Assembly: GCF_000430585.1 (NCBI RefSeq)
Contig: NZ_AUMH01000010.1
Span: forward strand, 62,001-126,000
Reading direction: 5' to 3'
Source of the DNA: Alicyclobacillus herbarius DSM 13609
GTDB lineage: Bacteria > Bacillota > Bacilli > Alicyclobacillales > Alicyclobacillaceae
DNA: 64,000 nt
A model generated the notes under the pieces. The model saw only the letters and a program-made list of their open reading frames with translations. It made no database searches and was not told the origin of the DNA. This document shows positions 62,733 to 64,000 of the stretch, piece by piece. Every line of letters begins with the position of its first letter. The stretch's first letter is position 1. The translations under genes were made by a program, and so were the position numbers.

Positions 62733-62850
62733 GGCCTGGCGACGGGCATCGTCATCCGAGAAGTAGTCCGGAAAGGGGTCAGAGATTCCGCTATCGCCCG
62801 GCCTAAACGGGACAACAGTCCACTGAACTGTTATCCTGGCGACCAGGCCC
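62732..62850 (+). other. possible structured RNA between aroB and aroH
   Basis: The 234-nt gap contains GGGCCTGG at 62732-62739 and its exact complement CCAGGCCC at 62843-62850, which could close a domain of about 118 nt. Smaller stems lie inside, including a perfect 6-bp stem around 62812-62832. CCTGGCGAC also occurs twice, at 62735 and 62835. No known riboswitch class is recognised. Confidence 0.3.
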
Positions 62851-62966
62851 GGCTCGCATTTTGGGCTAGCTTCCTTGCACTGCTTGGGTCCTACCTAACC
62901 CCTCTCCGGATATGCACTTATAGACCGTCTGGCATCCATGGATGAGCCACCAAGGAGGGAATTGCT

Positions 62967-63338
62967 TTGTCGACCTCGGTGCGAGGCATTCGCGGCGCCG
63001 TAACCGTGAAAGAAAACTCGACGGAAGCCATTCTGAACGCTACGAAGGACCTGATGAAGCAAATCGTGGAACGTAATCATTTGCAACCTGAAGACGTGGT
63101 AAGTGTATTGCTTACGATGACCCCGGATTTAACCGCCTGCTTTCCAGCCAAAGCAGTCCGCAGTTTTCCAGGATGGCAATGGGTTCCTCTCATGTGTGCG
63201 AGCGAGGTGGCAGTCGAAGGGGCGTTGGAACACTGCATTCGTGTCTTGGTCCATGTGAATACCGATAAGGCGCAATCGGAGATGATTCACGTCTATTTGG
63301 GTGAGGCGGTCAGATTGCGACCCGACCTGGCGGGTTGA
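62967..63338 (+). CDS. aroH: chorismate mutase AroH
   Basis: AroH-type mutase of 123 residues, which makes prephenate. It has VRGIRGAVTVKENSTEAIL, VVSVLLTMTPDLTACFPAKA, WQWVPLMCASEVAVEGALEH and the Arg of CIRVLVHVNT. The start is TTG 62967, 8 nt after AAGGAGGG. It is the last gene before the trp leader. Confidence 0.95.
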   Translation: MSTSVRGIRGAVTVKENSTEAILNATKDLMKQIVERNHLQPEDVVSVLLTMTPDLTACFPAKAVRSFPGWQWVPLMCASEVAVEGALEHCIRVLVHVNTDKAQSEMIHVYLGEAVRLRPDLAG

Positions 63339-63370
63339 GCGATAGTTCTGGACTCGGGCATTTGCTACGG

Positions 63371-63399
63371 TTGACGAAGGGCTGGATAGCACATATCAT
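63371..63399 (+). promoter_or_regulatory. sigma-A-type promoter of the trp leader
   Basis: TTGACG (63371-63376), a 17-nt spacer, then TATCAT (63394-63399), each one base from consensus. The start near 63406 gives a leader of about 310 nt before trpD. Confidence 0.7.
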
Positions 63400-63447
63400 A
63401 TACACATCATTGATTGAGAGTTTCGTTATCAAGCAAAGTGCTTGACA

Positions 63448-63470
63448 GAGTTGAGTGGAGTGGAGCTGAG
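63448..63470 (+). promoter_or_regulatory. candidate TRAP-binding site B in the trp leader
   Basis: Five GAG triplets begin at 63448, 63453, 63458, 63463 and 63468, an exact 5-nt period with spacers TT, TG, TG and CT. A TAG at 63481 is off this pattern. This is the arrangement to which the TRAP ring binds. Confidence 0.75.
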
Positions 63471-63555
63471 TCCGGGTAAATAGGGTTTGGTGGCGACGCA
63501 TCGCCGCCTGACCGGTTGCCAGTTGTGGTGAGCACGCTGTCTTCGGAAGGCGTAT

Positions 63556-63598
63556 CCGCAGGTTGCTGAGCGGCCGGCTCTCAGCCTGCGGTTTCGTT
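63556..63598 (+). terminator. candidate attenuator hairpin in the trp leader
   Basis: A stem of 7 plus 5 bp (63556-63562 with 63585-63591 and 63566-63570 with 63580-63584, 3-nt bulge) is followed by TTTCGTT. GCTGAG in site B (63465-63470) could instead pair with CTCAGC at 63580-63585, as in an antiterminator. Confidence 0.5.
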
Positions 63599-63682
63599 CA
63601 TTCTGGGGATAGGCACCTGCCAGCAGCGGCTTATCGACCTGTGTCTTGTCGGCCGCAGCGTGCGCCATCGGATTTTCTCCAC

Positions 63683-63710
63683 GAGGCGAGACGAGATGAG
63701 AGGAGACGAG
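63683..63710 (+). promoter_or_regulatory. candidate TRAP-binding site C over the trpD ribosome-binding site
   Basis: Six GAG triplets begin at 63683, 63688, 63693, 63698, 63703 and 63708, all with a 5-nt period. The last triplets include the Shine-Dalgarno AGGAG (63701-63705) of trpD. With site B this makes eleven triplets. Confidence 0.75.
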
Positions 63711-63715
63711 TTTGG

Positions 63716-64000
63716 ATGAGCGATTTTGTACTGGATGTCCTGAAGCAGGTCGCCGAGGGACGGACGTTGAGCGCGGACACGGCAGAACGACTGATGAACC
63801 AATTGATGGAGGGACAGCTGACGCCGGTCCATATTGCCGCGTTTGCGTCGGCCATGGCGGTGCGCGGTGAGACTGTGGCGGAAATTGTTGGCTTCGCCCG
63901 CGCCATGCGCAGCCATGGCACTCACGTTCAGGTACCGTTCGACGTGGTCGATACGTGCGGTACCGGTGGTGACGGCATCGGAACTTTGAATATATCCACG
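63716..64000 (+). CDS. trpD: anthranilate phosphoribosyltransferase, 3' partial
   Basis: The first 95 residues are present; the gene runs off the right edge. MSDFVLDVLKQVAEGRTLSA, LTPVHIAAFASAMAVRGETV and VVDTCGTGGDGIGTLNIST are the start of TrpD, which joins anthranilate to PRPP. ATG 63716 is 10 nt after AGGAG, itself inside the GAG repeats. Neither trpE nor trpG precedes it, unlike the B. subtilis order aroH-trpE-trpD. Confidence 0.95.
   Translation, partial: MSDFVLDVLKQVAEGRTLSADTAERLMNQLMEGQLTPVHIAAFASAMAVRGETVAEIVGFARAMRSHGTHVQVPFDVVDTCGTGGDGIGTLNIST

Noticed and set aside
62733-62966. T-box riboswitch between aroB and aroH
   Set aside because: The conserved T-box sequence and a terminator with T-run are not seen.
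63442-63447. TTGACA directly before TRAP site B, as a -35 box
   Set aside because: No -10 hexamer lies 16-18 nt downstream (the sequence there is the GAG repeat). The TTGACG/TATCAT pair at 63371-63399 is far better.
1-64000. CRISPR array, prophage, insertion sequence or rRNA operon
   Set aside because: No regularly spaced repeats, transposase, integrase or phage structural genes, and no rRNA sequence were seen in any part of the window.

Overview
The window is chromosomal DNA from an endospore-forming, menaquinone-using Bacillota bacterium. It carries spmA/spmB, spoIVA, sleB/ypeB, ytfJ and a YhcN-type lipoprotein, the two-subunit heptaprenyl diphosphate synthase (hepS/menG/hepT), MecA, CcpA and the trp RNA-binding attenuation protein TRAP (mtrB). 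Gene order follows Bacillus subtilis in blocks. Moderately high GC, many GTG/TTG starts and strong Shine-Dalgarno sites suggest an Alicyclobacillus-like lineage. That placement is inference from gene content and was not tested by any search.

Layout. 0-3.6 kb: ytfI (partial), ytfJ, spmA-spmB, rluB and a spore lipoprotein. 3.8-6.4 kb: a ResD/ResE-like two-component pair followed by a 53-residue protein. 6.5-17.3 kb: mostly small or poorly known genes, including an XRE regulator, an unusual sirtuin, PrsW-like protease, DUF2797, two DUF1450 proteins, an HtrA-like protease, an NlpC/P60 hydrolase, a rhodanese, a methyltransferase, a metallophosphoesterase and a short UvrD-type helicase. 17.4-26 kb: tRNA-Leu, ccpA, a PepV-like dipeptidase, mecA, glutamate dehydrogenase, sleB-ypeB and a PilZ protein. 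26.4-37 kb: cmk-plsC-rpsA, a YphA-like membrane protein, a DUF512 radical-SAM protein, der, plsY, gpsA, gcvH, spoIVA, hbs and tRNA-Pro. 37.3-42.7 kb: mtrB, hepS-menG-hepT, ndk, a patatin gene on the other strand, and cheR.

42.7-60.3 kb separates cheR from aroC, which are neighbours in B. subtilis, and looks accessory. It holds two tiny membrane-protein genes, a tryptophan-rich protein, an EamA transporter, a YgjP-type metalloprotein and a sugar-uptake/oxidation cluster (binding protein, two permeases, two Gfo/Idh/MocA dehydrogenases, a TIM-barrel isomerase, a GH15-like hydrolase). It continues with csaA, three decayed genes in a row, tRNA-Gly, an RluD-type synthase and three tandem M42 peptidase genes. 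60.4-64 kb: aroC-aroB-aroH and the start of trpD.

The strongest new signal is regulatory. GAG/TAG triplets spaced for TRAP binding cover the aroC ribosome-binding site. Ahead of trpD there are five GAG triplets near the start of the leader and six more over the trpD ribosome-binding site, all at an exact 5-nt period. Together these make 11, the number of subunits in the TRAP ring, and the TRAP gene lies in the same window. Other points of note are an M42 paralogue lacking catalytic residues next to two intact ones, a duplicated undescribed small-protein family, a protein ending in a run of tryptophans, and a row of pseudogenes at 53.8-55.6 kb.
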